Part shown: in pieces, positions 37,832-52,800 of the stretch
Layout of the letters: each line of letters starts with the position of its first letter
Position numbering within the stretch: the first letter of the stretch is position 1
Assembly: GCA_963204745.1 (NCBI GenBank)
Contig: CAUJHF010000020.1
Location: 124,001-188,000, forward strand
Source of the DNA: Pseudomonadota bacterium
GTDB lineage: Bacteria > Pseudomonadota > Gammaproteobacteria > Steroidobacterales > GCA-2729495
Direction: 5' to 3'
DNA: 64,000 bases
The notes under the pieces: generated by a model
What the model was told of the DNA's origin: nothing
What the model saw: only the letters and a program-made list of their open reading frames with translations
The model's database searches: none
Position numbers and translations under genes: made by a program

Positions 37832-39319
37832 ATGAATCCGTTGCGCATCCTGATGATCACCGCCGAGTATGCCCCGTTCGCCAAGACCGGAGGCCTTGCC
37901 GATATGGTTGCCGGTCTCTGTGGCCAGCTGGCCGCGTCTGGTCATGATGTACGGGTAGTCATGCCACGATATCGTGGCCTTGAGGAGGCCGCTGATACTG
38001 CAGCGGCACTGAAGTTTCACGCTCATGCCGCCAGCGGAATATCGCCGGTAGCGCTGAATGGTACGCATCCTCCATATGACTTCCTCTGCAGTGGAACGGA
38101 TACGGGACCAGTTATCTATCAGGTCGATGCGCCGGCCTTTTTTTCGGGCAGCACGATCTACGGAGGCGGCGATACGGAAGCCCTCCGCTTTGCACTGCTG
38201 TCCCATGCGGCGCTTAAGCTTTGCCCACTGCTCGGCTGGGCACCACACATCGTTCATTGTCACGACTGGCATGCATCGCTTGCACCACTGCTGCTAAAAA
38301 CCCATCAGCTGCACGAGCCGGTATTCCGTCCCGCAAACTCCATTCTCACGATTCACAATATCGGCTATCAGGGTGTATTTTCCGCTGCGCTCGCCGACAA
38401 GCTGGGGCTGGTTGAAACCACCGGGCTCATCTCAGCCGATGAACCGGCGCCACGGACACTGAACTTTCTGCGTACAGGTATCACCACCGCAGATGCCCTG
38501 ACCACGGTAAGCCCTACACACGCCAGTGAAATTCTCACCCCGGCCTACGGCAAGGGTCTGGATGCCCTGTTGCGACAACGGCGGAACCGGCTGGTGGGGA
38601 TACTGAATGGCGTCGACTACGGTCGCTGGAGTCCCGAATCGGATCCTCTGCTGCCCCGCAATTACAGTGCGAGGGATACCGCGGGAAAACTGCTGTGCCG
38701 AACCGAACTGATCAGACGCTCAGGACTCAGCGCAGCTCCGGATTTGCCGATACTCGGCATGGTCTCGCGGCTGGCTGAACAGAAAGGCATTGAACTCGTA
38801 CTTGAAGCCTTGCCTCCATTCCTGCGTAGCAGCTCTTGTCGGGCTGTCATTCTCGGCGAGGGTGACAAACCCTATGCAGATGCCCTGCAGGAACTGGCGA
38901 ATGACATGCCCGACCGGTTCGCCTTTATCCCGGCACACAACGAAGCGCTTGCCCGACTTGTTTTTGCCGGCAGTGATGCCTTTCTGGTTCCGTCGCTGTA
39001 CGAACCCTGCGGGCTGACGCAGATGTATGCCCTGCGCTACGGCTCTGTACCCATCGTTCGTGATACCGGCGGACTGCACGATACGGTCAGTCACTTTGAC
39101 CAGTACAGTGGAACCGGAACCGGAAGCGTCTTTCGCGATGCGGATACCGGCGGGCTGATGTGGGCAATCAACCAGGTTCTGACCTGGTACCAGCAGCCTT
39201 CGGCATGGCAACAGTTGCGCCACAACGGCATGACACAGGACTTTTCATGGGCGCACCAGACGCCCCAGTACCTCGCGCTCTACCGGCGCCTCGCCGGACT
39301 TGATCCGGTGCCGGCCTGA
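37832..39319 (+). CDS. glgA: Glycogen synthase (ADP-glucose)
   Basis: FAKTGGLADMVAGLCGQLAASGHDVRVVMPRY; VPSLYEPCGLTQMYALRYGSVPIVRDTGGLHDTV. Confidence 0.95.
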   Translation: MNPLRILMITAEYAPFAKTGGLADMVAGLCGQLAASGHDVRVVMPRYRGLEEAADTAAALKFHAHAASGISPVALNGTHPPYDFLCSGTDTGPVIYQVDAPAFFSGSTIYGGGDTEALRFALLSHAALKLCPLLGWAPHIVHCHDWHASLAPLLLKTHQLHEPVFRPANSILTIHNIGYQGVFSAALADKLGLVETTGLISADEPAPRTLNFLRTGITTADALTTVSPTHASEILTPAYGKGLDALLRQRRNRLVGILNGVDYGRWSPESDPLLPRNYSARDTAGKLLCRTELIRRSGLSAAPDLPILGMVSRLAEQKGIELVLEALPPFLRSSSCRAVILGEGDKPYADALQELANDMPDRFAFIPAHNEALARLVFAGSDAFLVPSLYEPCGLTQMYALRYGSVPIVRDTGGLHDTVSHFDQYSGTGTGSVFRDADTGGLMWAINQVLTWYQQPSAWQQLRHNGMTQDFSWAHQTPQYLALYRRLAGLDPVPA

Positions 39320-40774
39320 GGCTACAGCATGCGCCCGCCACCCCGTGGCGAAATCTGCCGGCACCTGGGACCATTCGAAACGCCAGGTCCAGTTACCCTG
39401 GGTGGTGCCGGGTATATTCATCCGCGCTTCGGCACCCAGGCCAAGCAGGTCCTGGAGTGGCAGCATCGCGACGCGTGCCGGCGAATGCCAGACTGCATCG
39501 ATGAGTGCCGCCGGCATATCGGCCGCACTGCAGTGCAGAACCTCATGAACGTAATGCCGCGTTTCCTCACCGAGTCCGGCATACCAGCCAACAAGCGTGT
39601 CATTGTCATGCGTGCCGGTATAGATCACGGCTTCTTCAATCTGGTTGTCGGGCAGATAGGGATTGTCCGCCGAGCCGTCGAACGCAAACTGCATGACCAG
39701 CATACCCGGCAGGCCAAACTGCCTCCGGAGCTGATGGACCTCCGCGGTGATCGTTCCCAGGTCTTCAGCGACGAAGTGGTGCCCCTCTTCACCCGCACCC
39801 AGTGCCCTCAGTAACGCAGCGCCCGGCGCATCCCGCCATGACCCTTCACGCGCCGATTGCGCACCAACCGGAACCTCCCAGTACGCCTGCAGACCCCGAA
39901 AGTGGTCGATCCGCAGGCAATCAAAGCGCCGCAACTGGTTGGCCACTCTGGCCCGCCACCAGCGGAAGCCGTCCGCTTCCATCCGCTCCCAGTCATAAAG
40001 GGGATTCCCCCAAACCTGCCCCTCCGCGCTGAAGTAGTCGGGTGGCACGCCCGCCACGGCTTCGGGGGTCCCCTCCTGATCCACGCGAAACATCGTCCGG
40101 TGCCACCAGACGTCGGCGCTGTCCAGATCGACGTAAATGGGCAGATCGCCCATCAGCTGGATACCGCGGCTCGCAGCGTAATGCCGGAGACCGACCCACT
40201 GCCGGTCAAAGATCCACTGCTCGAACGCCACTTCGCGTATACGCGCATCAGCCTCTTTGAGCAGACCGGAAACGGCCGCAGGAACCCGATGCCGGATAGC
40301 TTCAGGCCAGGTCCACCAGGCTGACTCTCCATGCTGCTCACGGGCAACCCTGAACAACGCATAGGGCAGCAGCCAGTCGCGCTGTGCTTGCCAGAACGCT
40401 GCAAATTCGCTGCGTTCTGCGTGACTTGCCGCCCGCCGGAACCCGTCCCACGCCTGTCGCAGAAGTCCGGCACGCTGCATCCAGTCCCCCTCCGCAACGG
40501 ATGCCTCGGGGGCCAACCACCCGGCTGCCTTGAGCGGTGCCGGATCGATCAGACGTGAATTGCCGGCAAACGCCGAAGTCAGCTGGTACGGTGAAAGTGA
40601 GCCGCCAACCGGGCCCACCGGAAGCATCTGCCACAGACTGAATCCGGCTTCCGCAAGCAAGTCGGCAAACTGCCACGCATCTTTGCCCAGCACACCACTC
40701 TCCCAGTTTCCGGGGAGCGAGGTCGGGTGCAGCAGTACACCGGCACTGCGACCCTCTGCAAGCAGGTCAGTCAA
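39245..40774 (-). CDS. malQ: 4-alpha-glucanotransferase (amylomaltase)
   Basis: GVLLHPTSLPG; DLPIYVDLDSADVW; LRIDHFRGLQAYWEVP; AEDLGTIT; YTGTHDNDTL. TTG at 40774 preferred (GGAGG, 8-nt spacing); ORF extends to 40828. Confidence 0.93.
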   Translation of the reverse strand: MTDLLAEGRSAGVLLHPTSLPGNWESGVLGKDAWQFADLLAEAGFSLWQMLPVGPVGGSLSPYQLTSAFAGNSRLIDPAPLKAAGWLAPEASVAEGDWMQRAGLLRQAWDGFRRAASHAERSEFAAFWQAQRDWLLPYALFRVAREQHGESAWWTWPEAIRHRVPAAVSGLLKEADARIREVAFEQWIFDRQWVGLRHYAASRGIQLMGDLPIYVDLDSADVWWHRTMFRVDQEGTPEAVAGVPPDYFSAEGQVWGNPLYDWERMEADGFRWWRARVANQLRRFDCLRIDHFRGLQAYWEVPVGAQSAREGSWRDAPGAALLRALGAGEEGHHFVAEDLGTITAEVHQLRRQFGLPGMLVMQFAFDGSADNPYLPDNQIEEAVIYTGTHDNDTLVGWYAGLGEETRHYVHEVLHCSAADMPAALIDAVWHSPARVAMLPLQDLLGLGAEARMNIPGTTQGNWTWRFEWSQVPADFATGWRAHAVASGRHRIKSGEAPVEREVLGRLVRP

Positions 40775-40790
40775 TAATCTGTCCTCCCGC

Positions 40791-42137
40791 TCAGCCCGCA
40801 GTATGAGGCGGCGCGACGGGAGGTCCATTCGGAGCCAGACCGGGCGTGGATACCCCGCAGTTCTTCAGCATGTCCTGGGTTACCAGAACCACACCCTGGT
40901 CGGTCACATGGAAACGCCGCCGGTCCAGTGCGCTGTCTTCGCCGATCATCATGCCATCAGGTATCGAGCAGCCTTCATCCACGATCGCCCGGCTGATGCG
41001 GCAACCTCGCCCAATCGTGACATCCGGCAATATGACCGCGCGAAACACCTCACTGCGCTCATTAACGGTGACGTTGAAAAACAGCAGGGACTCGCGGACC
41101 AGCGCCCCGGAAACGATACAGCCTCCCGCAACCATTGAATTGATCGCAACCCCTCGCCTGCCATCCTCATCGAGTACAAACTTTGCGCAGGGTGTCTGCT
41201 CCTGATAAGTCCATATCGGCCACTCGGAATCGTAAAGATTCAACTCGGGGCTGACGAAGATAAGCTCCATGTTTGCCGCGTAAAACGCGTCTACCGTACC
41301 CACATCGCGCCAATAAGCCTGCGCCTCGGTTTCAACGCTCTCAAAGGGATAAGCAAATATCCTGCTGCCGCCGGCAATCGCGGCCGGGATAATGTTTTTG
41401 CCGAAATCATGCGCCGAGACTGAATCCTCCGCATCGCGATTCAGCGCTGCACGCAGATAATCGACGCTGAATACGTAGATACCCATCGATGCAAGTGCGA
41501 CATCATTGCGGCCTGGCATCGGCTCGGGATTACGGGGTTTTTCACTGAACTTCACGATACGCTGATCCGCATCAAGCGTCGCAATACCGAATTCATGCGC
41601 CTGGTTAACGGGTACCTGCACCATGCCGAGCGTCACGTCTGCTGCACGGGCCACATGAAAGGCAATCATCGGACCGTAGTCCATCTTGTAGACGTGGTCG
41701 CCCGCGAGGACCAGCACCAGTTCGGGGTCATGCGCCTGGATGATGTCAAGATTCTGGTATACACAATCGGCGGTACCGCGGTACCAGAGCTCGCCGAGTT
41801 TCTGCTGGGCGGGAACCAGCTGGACGAACTCACCCAGTTCGCCGCGCAAATAACCCCAGCCGCGCTGGATATGCTGGGTAAGAGAATGTGACTTGTACTG
41901 GGTCATGACCAGAATCTGCCGGATCCCGGAATTGACGCAATTGGAAAGACTGAAATCGATAATGCGGTACTTCCCGCCAAATGGAGTTGCCGGCTTGGCA
42001 CGGTGCTCGGTCAACTGGCGCAGGCGCTCGCCGCGCCCACCTGCCATTACGATGGCCATGGTGCTCTTCGTAAGCTGGCTTACAAAACGCCCCGAACGCA
42101 TTGGCTTTGCGGTACTGCCCGGATAAAAGATGCTCAT
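40791..42137 (-). CDS. glgC: Glucose-1-phosphate adenylyltransferase
   Basis: AIVMAGGRGERLRQLTEHRAKPATPFGGKYRIIDFSLSNCVNSGI; left-handed beta-helix C-terminus. ATG at 42137 preferred. Confidence 0.95.
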   Translation of the reverse strand: MSIFYPGSTAKPMRSGRFVSQLTKSTMAIVMAGGRGERLRQLTEHRAKPATPFGGKYRIIDFSLSNCVNSGIRQILVMTQYKSHSLTQHIQRGWGYLRGELGEFVQLVPAQQKLGELWYRGTADCVYQNLDIIQAHDPELVLVLAGDHVYKMDYGPMIAFHVARAADVTLGMVQVPVNQAHEFGIATLDADQRIVKFSEKPRNPEPMPGRNDVALASMGIYVFSVDYLRAALNRDAEDSVSAHDFGKNIIPAAIAGGSRIFAYPFESVETEAQAYWRDVGTVDAFYAANMELIFVSPELNLYDSEWPIWTYQEQTPCAKFVLDEDGRRGVAINSMVAGGCIVSGALVRESLLFFNVTVNERSEVFRAVILPDVTIGRGCRISRAIVDEGCSIPDGMMIGEDSALDRRRFHVTDQGVVLVTQDMLKNCGVSTPGLAPNGPPVAPPHTAG

Positions 42138-42229
42138 GACCGCCCCGTCGCCCGATGTGTCACACTGCCAATGAATGTAACACCATACGGCTACTTGTTC
42201 ACCCGGATTGACAAGGCTTGAAGCTGACC

Positions 42230-44434
42230 ATGCGGCCAACATACCCACAGACCACGGCGCCACCCGCTGCCATCACCGATAACTCCCTGCAGCGCATCAT
42301 GGAGGCCCGGCATCACGATCCCTTTGAAGTACTCGGCCGGCACCCCGTGGGGTCTGATGAGGTCGTGGTACGGGCGCTTCTGCCCCACACTGCGGCAGTC
42401 AGCATCGCAGAAACCGATATCGCGCTGACCCGGGTTGGTGATACCGACCTGTTCGAGTGGCGTGGCCCGGCGAGGCTGGTCCCGACACGCTATCGCCTGC
42501 GGACTCGTGCAGGCGATGGAACAGGCGACGAGCGCTTTGATCCCTATTGCTTCCCCCCGCTGCTGGCCGATGCGGATCTGAACCTGTTCAACGCCGGCCT
42601 GCACAGCTCGGCTTATCGATTCATGGGCAATCACCAGGTCTCGGCCGATGGCATTCCCGGGATTCACTTTGCAGTCTGGGCACCTGAGGCCGAGCGGGTC
42701 AGCGTCGTGGGCGATTTCAATCAGTGGGATGGCCGCTGCCACCCGATGCGGGTGCGCGGAAGCTCGGGCGTCTGGGAGCTCTTCATACCGGGCCTCCAGG
42801 GCACCATCTACAAGTACGAGATTCGCAATCGCGAGAGCGGTGAGCTGCTGCTGAAAAGCGATCCATGGGCCCGTGAGTCGGAACTGCGCCCGGCGACCGC
42901 ATCCATCGCACGGCCGGCATCGGCATACCGCTGGCAGGATGGAGAGTGGATGACGGCCCGTGCCGGCTGGCAGTGGCTGCATGCGCCGGTCTCGATTTAT
43001 GAAGTCCATCTGGGCTCCTGGCGACACGGACCTGGTCCGCTGCCACTCAGCTATCGTGCTGCAGCCGACCTGCTGGTGCCTTATGCCGCAGAGCTTGGAT
43101 TTACCCATATCGAACTGATGCCGCTAACAGAGCATCCGCTGGACGAGTCCTGGGGTTACCAGCCCGTGGGCTATTTTGCCGCAACGTGCCGGTTCGGCTC
43201 ACCGGATGATCTGCGCTATCTGATCGATAGCTGCCATCGTGCAGGTCTGGGAGTGATCCTCGACTGGGTGCCCGGACATTTTCCCCGCGACAGCCATGGA
43301 CTGGCCAGCTTCGACGGGTCACCGCTGTATGAATACAGCGACCCCAGAAAGGGCAGCCACCCTGACTGGGGGACGCTGGTTTTCAATTACGATCGTTGTG
43401 AAGTGCGCAGCTTTCTGCTGTCCAGCGCCCGCTTCTGGCTGGAGGAATTTCATGTCGATGGTCTGCGGGTCGATGCAGTCGCCTCGATGCTGTATCTGGA
43501 TTACTCGCGCCGCCCCGGTCAGTGGCTGCCTAACAGGCACGGCGGCAACGAAAATCTGGAAGCCGTATCTTTCTTGCGCGAACTGAATGCCATGACGCAC
43601 CGGGACTTTCCGGGTTCGATCACCATCGCTGAAGAATCAACTGCCTGGCCTGGCGTGAGCCGGCCGGTTGATCTGGGTGGTCTCGGCTTCAGCATGAAAT
43701 GGAACATGGGCTGGATGCACGACACGCTGAAGTACCTGTCGCTGGATCCTGTCCATCGCAAACATCACCATGACCTGCTGACTTTTGGCCCGATTTACGC
43801 GTTCAGCGAGAATTTTGTGCTGCCCCTCTCCCACGACGAGGTCGTACACCTGAAGCGCTCCATGCTGGGCAAAATGCCCGGCGATGACTGGCAGCGCCTG
43901 GCCAATCTGCGCCTCGCCTATACCTACCAATGGACTTATCCGGGCAAAAAACTGCTGTTCATGGGCAGCGAACTTGCACAGCCCTCTGAATGGAACGTGC
44001 GGGAGTCGCTGCCCTGGCACCTGCTGGATGACCCGCGTCATGGCGGCATGCAGCGACTGGTCCGCGACCTGAACCACGTCTACGTGGCACACACCGCGCT
44101 GCACGCGCTTGATTTTGACGCCAGCGGCTTTCAGTGGCTCAGCTGGGAGGATGCCGAAAACTCGGTGTTGAGCTACCTGCGCCGGAGCAGAGATGAATGT
44201 CTGTTGGTCGCGCTCAATTTTACTCCGGTGGCCCGCACCGGCTACCGGATCGGTGTTCCACGCGCGGGCCAGTATCGCGAGATCCTGAACTCGGACTCGC
44301 GATTCTACGGAGGCAGTGATCTGGGCAACCCGGTCCCGCTGACGGCCGAAGCCGTACCATGCATGCATCAGCCCTGGTCTGTGCTGATCAGCCTGCCGCC
44401 CCTTGCCGGAGTGATTCTGGCGCCGACAAGCTGA
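42230..44434 (+). CDS. glgB: 1,4-alpha-glucan branching enzyme
   Basis: [72 protein letters not shown] at 42230 preferred over TTG at 42218. Confidence 0.95.
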   Translation: MRPTYPQTTAPPAAITDNSLQRIMEARHHDPFEVLGRHPVGSDEVVVRALLPHTAAVSIAETDIALTRVGDTDLFEWRGPARLVPTRYRLRTRAGDGTGDERFDPYCFPPLLADADLNLFNAGLHSSAYRFMGNHQVSADGIPGIHFAVWAPEAERVSVVGDFNQWDGRCHPMRVRGSSGVWELFIPGLQGTIYKYEIRNRESGELLLKSDPWARESELRPATASIARPASAYRWQDGEWMTARAGWQWLHAPVSIYEVHLGSWRHGPGPLPLSYRAAADLLVPYAAELGFTHIELMPLTEHPLDESWGYQPVGYFAATCRFGSPDDLRYLIDSCHRAGLGVILDWVPGHFPRDSHGLASFDGSPLYEYSDPRKGSHPDWGTLVFNYDRCEVRSFLLSSARFWLEEFHVDGLRVDAVASMLYLDYSRRPGQWLPNRHGGNENLEAVSFLRELNAMTHRDFPGSITIAEESTAWPGVSRPVDLGGLGFSMKWNMGWMHDTLKYLSLDPVHRKHHHDLLTFGPIYAFSENFVLPLSHDEVVHLKRSMLGKMPGDDWQRLANLRLAYTYQWTYPGKKLLFMGSELAQPSEWNVRESLPWHLLDDPRHGGMQRLVRDLNHVYVAHTALHALDFDASGFQWLSWEDAENSVLSYLRRSRDECLLVALNFTPVARTGYRIGVPRAGQYREILNSDSRFYGGSDLGNPVPLTAEAVPCMHQPWSVLISLPPLAGVILAPTS

Positions 44435-44446
44435 GCGGCACCTGCG

Positions 44447-47071
44447 CTACACCCAGCGCATGAGTCCCATTTCATAAGGGTGCGCTAGGTACACATGCCA
44501 GGGAACCGCCCTGATTTGCAGATTCAGTGCCCCGCACCACGGCGGACGAAAAACCACCCGATATCGCTGGACGCCTTCACTGTCGGCTGCACCCACCGGC
44601 GCAAAGATCTCAACGTAGGCATGGTCATTGCCCACGATCCGCGTGCCACGCTCTGCGGCATCGCGCTCCGCAAAACGTTTCACTGAAACCGTCAGTTCGG
44701 AGCAGAGTTCCCGGGTCAGCAGACATTCAAGGCGCAAATCTTCCGGCACCAGGCCATTAAGCGTTACATCCACTTCAACGGTAACCGGCTCATTGAAATC
44801 CATACGCTGCCCGACTGCAGCTGCCAGCCGCAGACTGACGCCAGGCCAGGCTTCGTGCACGCGCTGCTTCCAGCCAGCCAGCGTCAGTGCCGCCGCATAA
44901 CCATCTGCACTCATCTGCTTTCCGCGCCTCGCTGCGGGTGCATAGAAGAGCCCGGCGTAATCGTGAACGACACGATTCATATTGAAATTGGGCAGAATGG
45001 TCGACATTGAACGCTTGCACTTGCGTACCCAGCCTGGCGAATAACCCAGCCGCTCGTCACGCGCATAGTAGAGTGGTATCACTTCATCCTGGAGGATTTC
45101 ATACAGCGTCCGGGCATCGTGCCAGTCTCGCTCGACCGTATCATCGGAGCGTGGCGAGGGAGGAATCGCCCAGCCGTTTTCTCCGTCGTAGGCTTCGGCC
45201 CACCAGCCATCCAGTACGCTGACATTGATGGTCCCGTTGATCGCGGCTTTCATGCCGGAAGTGCCGCTGGCCTCCATCGGATAGACCGGTGTGTTCAGCC
45301 ACACATCCACACCGGAAGTCAGCATTCTTCCGAGTCCCATGTCATAGCCTTCGACAATGAGCAGCTTTCCAGAGAACTCGGGCAGCTGACTGACACGGTG
45401 CAGCTCCTTCAGGAGTTGCTGCGCCGGTATATCGGCCGGGTGCGCCTTGCCTGCAAAAACAAACACTACCGGACGCTCATCGGTGTCAACAATCTGTTTG
45501 AGCCAGCCAAGATCCTGCAACAGCAGGGTTGCACGCTTGTAAGTGGCAAAACGCCTGCCAAAGCCGATGGTAAGCACATCCGGGCGCTCCGGATCCAGGT
45601 ATTTCAGCAGCCGGTGCACATGCGCTTCGGACAGCTGATTGCGGCTGTGCTGGCGGCGCAGACGCTCGCGAAGACCATAGAGCATCGCCGCTTTGACCTG
45701 CTGGTTGACATACCAGAACCGCCCGTCGGGAATGTCGTCTATCTTGCTGAGCAGTTCGCGATCCGTGATCTGGTATCGCCATGATGGTCCGAGATTCTGC
45801 TCCAGCAGATCTGACCATTCCTTCTGCATGAAAGTCGGAACGTGAACACCGTTAGTCACATAGCCGACAGGATTCTCCGCTGCCGGTACTTCCGGCCACG
45901 CCCCTGCGCAGATATTCGATGTCACCCGGCCATGCAACCGACTGACGCCATTGACGTGCCGCGATCCGCGCAATGCAAGCCTGGTCATGTTAAAACCGGG
46001 ATGCTCACTGTTTTCCCGGGCCAGAGCCAGGAATGCCTCTTCGGTGATACCCAGCTCCGGCACCAGCGTACGAAAGTGGTTCAGTACCGGCTCAGGACCA
46101 AATACGTCATGCCCGGCCGATACCGGCGTGTGCGTCGTGAATACCGTATTTGCCGCCACGACTTCAATCGCAGCGTCAAACACCAGACCGCCAACTACCA
46201 GTTCGCGCGCCCGTTCAATGATCTGGAATGCAGCATGTCCCTCATTGATATGCCAGACCTGTGGAGCCAATCCGGCTGCCCGCAGGGCACGCACACCACC
46301 GATACCCAGAATGATCTCCTGCTGCAGCCGGAGCTGGCTGTCGCCACCATAGAGCTGCCGGGTGATTTGCCGGTCGGCCGGCTCATTCTGCACAAGGTCC
46401 GTGTCGAGCAGCAGAACATTGATTCGCCCCACTCCCGCCTGCCAGACCTTGACTGCAACCTTCCGGCCGTCGATCTGGCAGTGAATAATGATTTCGTTGC
46501 CCGCCGCATCGCGGGTTGCCTGAACCGGTGCGTCATAGGCCTCTATACAGCCATACTCGGCAATCTGCTGACCATGCTCGTCGATCCGCTGGTTGAAGTA
46601 ACCCTGGCGATAAAGCAGGCCAACCGCGACGAAAGGCAGGCGCAGATCACTCGCCGTCTTGCAATGATCGCCGGCCAGAATCCCGAGACCGCCGGAATAG
46701 ATCGGAAAACTCTCGTGGTAACCGAACTCGGCACAGAAATAGGCGATGAGATTATCCTGATCCAGGCCGGCCGGCTCGTAGCCTTCGACTTTCTGTTCCA
46801 GGTACGAGTCATACTCGGCAACAGCGCGACGATAAGAGCCCAGGAAGGTGTCATTTCTGGCGGCCAGTTCCAGTATCGACTGGTCAACACAGCGCAGAAA
46901 TACTTTCGGATTCCGGCCTGTCCTCCACCACAGGCTCCGGTCGAGAGTATCGAAAAGCTGGCGCGTTGGCCGATGCCAGCTGAACCAGAGATTGGAGGCC
47001 AGGTCATTCAGGCGCTCGATGCGCTCCGGCAATCGGGCCTGTACATGCAAAGGGAACTGTTGTCCGGTCAT
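44447..47071 (-). CDS. glgP: Alpha-glucan/glycogen phosphorylase family protein
   Basis: FCAEFGYHESFPIYSGGLGILAGDHCKTASDL; VWHINEGHAAF; GTSGMKAAINGTINVSVLDGWWAEAYDGENGW. Confidence 0.9.
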   Translation of the reverse strand: MTGQQFPLHVQARLPERIERLNDLASNLWFSWHRPTRQLFDTLDRSLWWRTGRNPKVFLRCVDQSILELAARNDTFLGSYRRAVAEYDSYLEQKVEGYEPAGLDQDNLIAYFCAEFGYHESFPIYSGGLGILAGDHCKTASDLRLPFVAVGLLYRQGYFNQRIDEHGQQIAEYGCIEAYDAPVQATRDAAGNEIIIHCQIDGRKVAVKVWQAGVGRINVLLLDTDLVQNEPADRQITRQLYGGDSQLRLQQEIILGIGGVRALRAAGLAPQVWHINEGHAAFQIIERARELVVGGLVFDAAIEVVAANTVFTTHTPVSAGHDVFGPEPVLNHFRTLVPELGITEEAFLALARENSEHPGFNMTRLALRGSRHVNGVSRLHGRVTSNICAGAWPEVPAAENPVGYVTNGVHVPTFMQKEWSDLLEQNLGPSWRYQITDRELLSKIDDIPDGRFWYVNQQVKAAMLYGLRERLRRQHSRNQLSEAHVHRLLKYLDPERPDVLTIGFGRRFATYKRATLLLQDLGWLKQIVDTDERPVVFVFAGKAHPADIPAQQLLKELHRVSQLPEFSGKLLIVEGYDMGLGRMLTSGVDVWLNTPVYPMEASGTSGMKAAINGTINVSVLDGWWAEAYDGENGWAIPPSPRSDDTVERDWHDARTLYEILQDEVIPLYYARDERLGYSPGWVRKCKRSMSTILPNFNMNRVVHDYAGLFYAPAARRGKQMSADGYAAALTLAGWKQRVHEAWPGVSLRLAAAVGQRMDFNEPVTVEVDVTLNGLVPEDLRLECLLTRELCSELTVSVKRFAERDAAERGTRIVGNDHAYVEIFAPVGAADSEGVQRYRVVFRPPWCGALNLQIRAVPWHVYLAHPYEMGLMRWV

Positions 47072-47192
47072 GAAATGCTTTTCTGCTCTGCGCGGCGGAT
47101 CCATCGCCAGTCCGGGGATTATGCAGCGTCCCCTACACTACCGGCAATTTGCAGTTCCGACTTTGTGAACTGCAGCTTCCCCGCGCCATCGG

Positions 47193-49863
<2,671 letters not shown>

Positions 49864-49872
49864 GATCAGCCC

Positions 49873-52800
49873 TCAACTGGCTGCAAGCTTGACTGCCTCA
49901 TCGATATCCACCGCTACCAGACGGGAAACGCCCGGTTCATTCATGGTAACGCCGGTCAACTGCCTGAGCATTTCCATCGTCGTCTTGTTGTGCGTAATCA
50001 CGATGAACTGCACGGTACCGGACATTTCGCGAACGATATCGCAGAAGCGATTTACGTTGGCCTCGTCCAGCGGCGCATCGACCTCATCCAGCAGGCAGAA
50101 CGGCGCCGGATTCAACTCGAAAATCGAGAAGATAAGCGACACCGCAGTCAGCGCCTTTTCACCGCCGGAGAGCAGGTGAATATGGCTGTTGCGCTTGCCC
50201 GGCGGTCGGGCCATGACGGTCACACCCGAACTGAGCAGGTCGTCCCCATCCAGACTGAGATAGGCGTGCCCGCCGCCGAAGAGACGGGGGAACAGCCGCT
50301 TCAGACCAGTATTGATGTTGTCAAAAGTCTCCTGAAACCGGGTCCGGGTTTCACGGTCTATACGCCGGATGGCATGCTCAAGTGTCTCGAGCGCAGCGCT
50401 GAGGTCGGCATGCTGTGAATCCAGATAGGTTTTACGCTCAGACTGTTCGGAAAACTCACTGATAGCGGCGAGATTGATGGGCCCGAGCCGCTCTACAGAC
50501 GCACGAACCGCCTGCAATCGCTGATCCCACTCCCCGGCATCAGCATTCTCCGGAAGCTGGCCCTCCATATCGGCCATCGCAATTCCGGTCGCAGCAAAGC
50601 GCTCAGCAAGTGTTTCGCGGCGCACTTCCAGTTCGCGGACACTGACGCGGAGACCCTCAACCAGCTCGCGAGATACCTCAACCTGTTTTTCCAGTTCATG
50701 TCTGCGCAGTTCGGCTGTCTTGACCTCGGACTCAACGGCTGACAGCTCGTCCCGCTGCTGGTTGAGCTCTTGCTGGATCTCAAGTTGACGCACCAGATAC
50801 CCGTCCAGCTCCTGCTGGAACTCCTGCAGTGGAGCCTCGCTCGCACTGATGTTTTCATTCAGCATCGCCATCCGCTGATCGAGTTGACGTTGCTGGGCAA
50901 CCAGTCGCTCGAGGGCTGCAATCGCAGCACCGTGAGCTGTTCTGCGACCTTCATAGTCGATCTGGATTTGCGCAACCGCAGCGCGGCGATCTTCAGTCCG
51001 CTCCCGGAGACTATTGTAGGCAAGCAGCAAGTCATCCTGTTCCTGCCGCAAGGCCGGCCGACGTTCCTCGAGTGCAGCAAGCGCTGCTTCCGCGGCGACA
51101 AGTCGCTCACGAGCCCCGTCGATCGCGGCGCCGACAGAAACCAGCTCGTCCTGTACCGTGCTGCTGTCCTGCTGCAGGGTCTCCAGTCTCTGGCGTGCGC
51201 GGTCAAGCTCAGTCTGCAGCCCGGCAACGAACGCTGTAGCCTCAAGACTCTGACGATTTGCCTCAGTCAGCCGGCTCTGTGCCTCCAGCCGCTGCCGCTC
51301 AAGTCTTTCGATTTCCTGGCGCAGCTCGATCCGGTTACCGGAAAGCAATTCTGCACGCACTTCATGCTCAGCTACCGCATCGGACAGAGCACGAATCTCC
51401 TGCTCACGCGCCATCATGCCAACATGACGCTGCCCGCGACTGATACGCACCCAGTGCGCACCAAGCCATACACCATCGGGGGTAATAACAGATTCGCCGG
51501 ATTTCAGCGCCCCACGAAGCTGCAGCGCTTCATCCAGGGTATTCGCACAGCGCACCGCCGACAGCACTCGCTGCAACTCACCCGCATTCGTGACACAGGC
51601 CGCCAGGGTTCCTGAGGTGGCTCCCGCATCGCCGTCCGGAGACCTTGAATCCAGCAGCACCAGACTCGTGTCCGGCAAGGCTGACAAGTGCCGGGCTGAG
51701 TCCTCTACACAGATTGCCTGGAGAAAATCTCCCAGCACGGTCTCGATCGCACGCGTCCATCGGTCTTCGGCGACGAGTTCCTGAACCAACCGGCGTCGGC
51801 GCGCAAGCCCGGTACTGGCAAGCCACTCGCCCAGCACCGCTTCCTCGTTACCAAAAGCCGTGTTCTGGATTGCGCGCAAGGTGTCCAGGCGCCCACGCCG
51901 CGACTCCAGCTCACCGCGAAGCTGCAGGACATCCGCTCCCAGCTGCCGCTCTGCCTCGCGCTGCGCCACGAGCCGGCGCTCCACCTCTTCCAGATTGCGG
52001 GTCTCGGACTCAAGACTTGCCAGCGTATCCGCCTGATTCTGCAACAGCACCTGCAGCCTGGCTTCCAGATCAACTACAGAAATCGATGATCTTTCGCCCT
52101 CTACCGAATCCAGCTGCCGGGACAGACGGTCGCGATGCGCACCGATGTGCTCAAGCCGCGTCTGCTCAAGTTGGCGGAGCTGCTGCTGCTCTTTTACGTC
52201 AAGATTGAAGCCGTGCCAGCGCTGTTGCCAGTCTGTCAGCGCAGCCTCACTGCTACGCAGTTCCTCGCCTGCCTGTTCGGCTTCGTAGCGGACTGCTTCA
52301 AGCCGCGGCTCAAAATCAGCAAGCTCAAGATCAAGGCCTTCTACCAGAGCCGTGTCGCGCCCGACCTCTGTGTTGATGCTCTCCAGTTCGGTCTGCGCAC
52401 CGACTAGTTCCCTCAACTGGCGTTCCCGCGATTCACGGCCATGTGCAATCGTCTGTTCGAGCCGCGCAATCTCGCCCTGCACCGAATAGTAGTTTGCCTG
52501 GACCGCAGTAAACCGGTCGCTTACCTCGACGTGCCGCGCCCGCGCCCGCTCGATATCCGCCTCTACCTGGCGCTGCCCTGCGATCGCCGCCTCCAGCCCG
52601 GTCTGTCGCGCGGACAGCTCACCTCGCTGTGCACCCAGGCCCTGATCGAGTTCAGCGAGGCGCATCGAGAGCAGTTCTGCTTCAAGCTGCCGCTCCTGCT
52701 GCTTCAGAGTCTTGTAACGTTCAGCCACCTGTGCCTGTCGCTGCAGGTGCCTGATCTGCTTCTCGACCTCGGTACGCAGGTCTGCAAGGCGCGCCAGATT

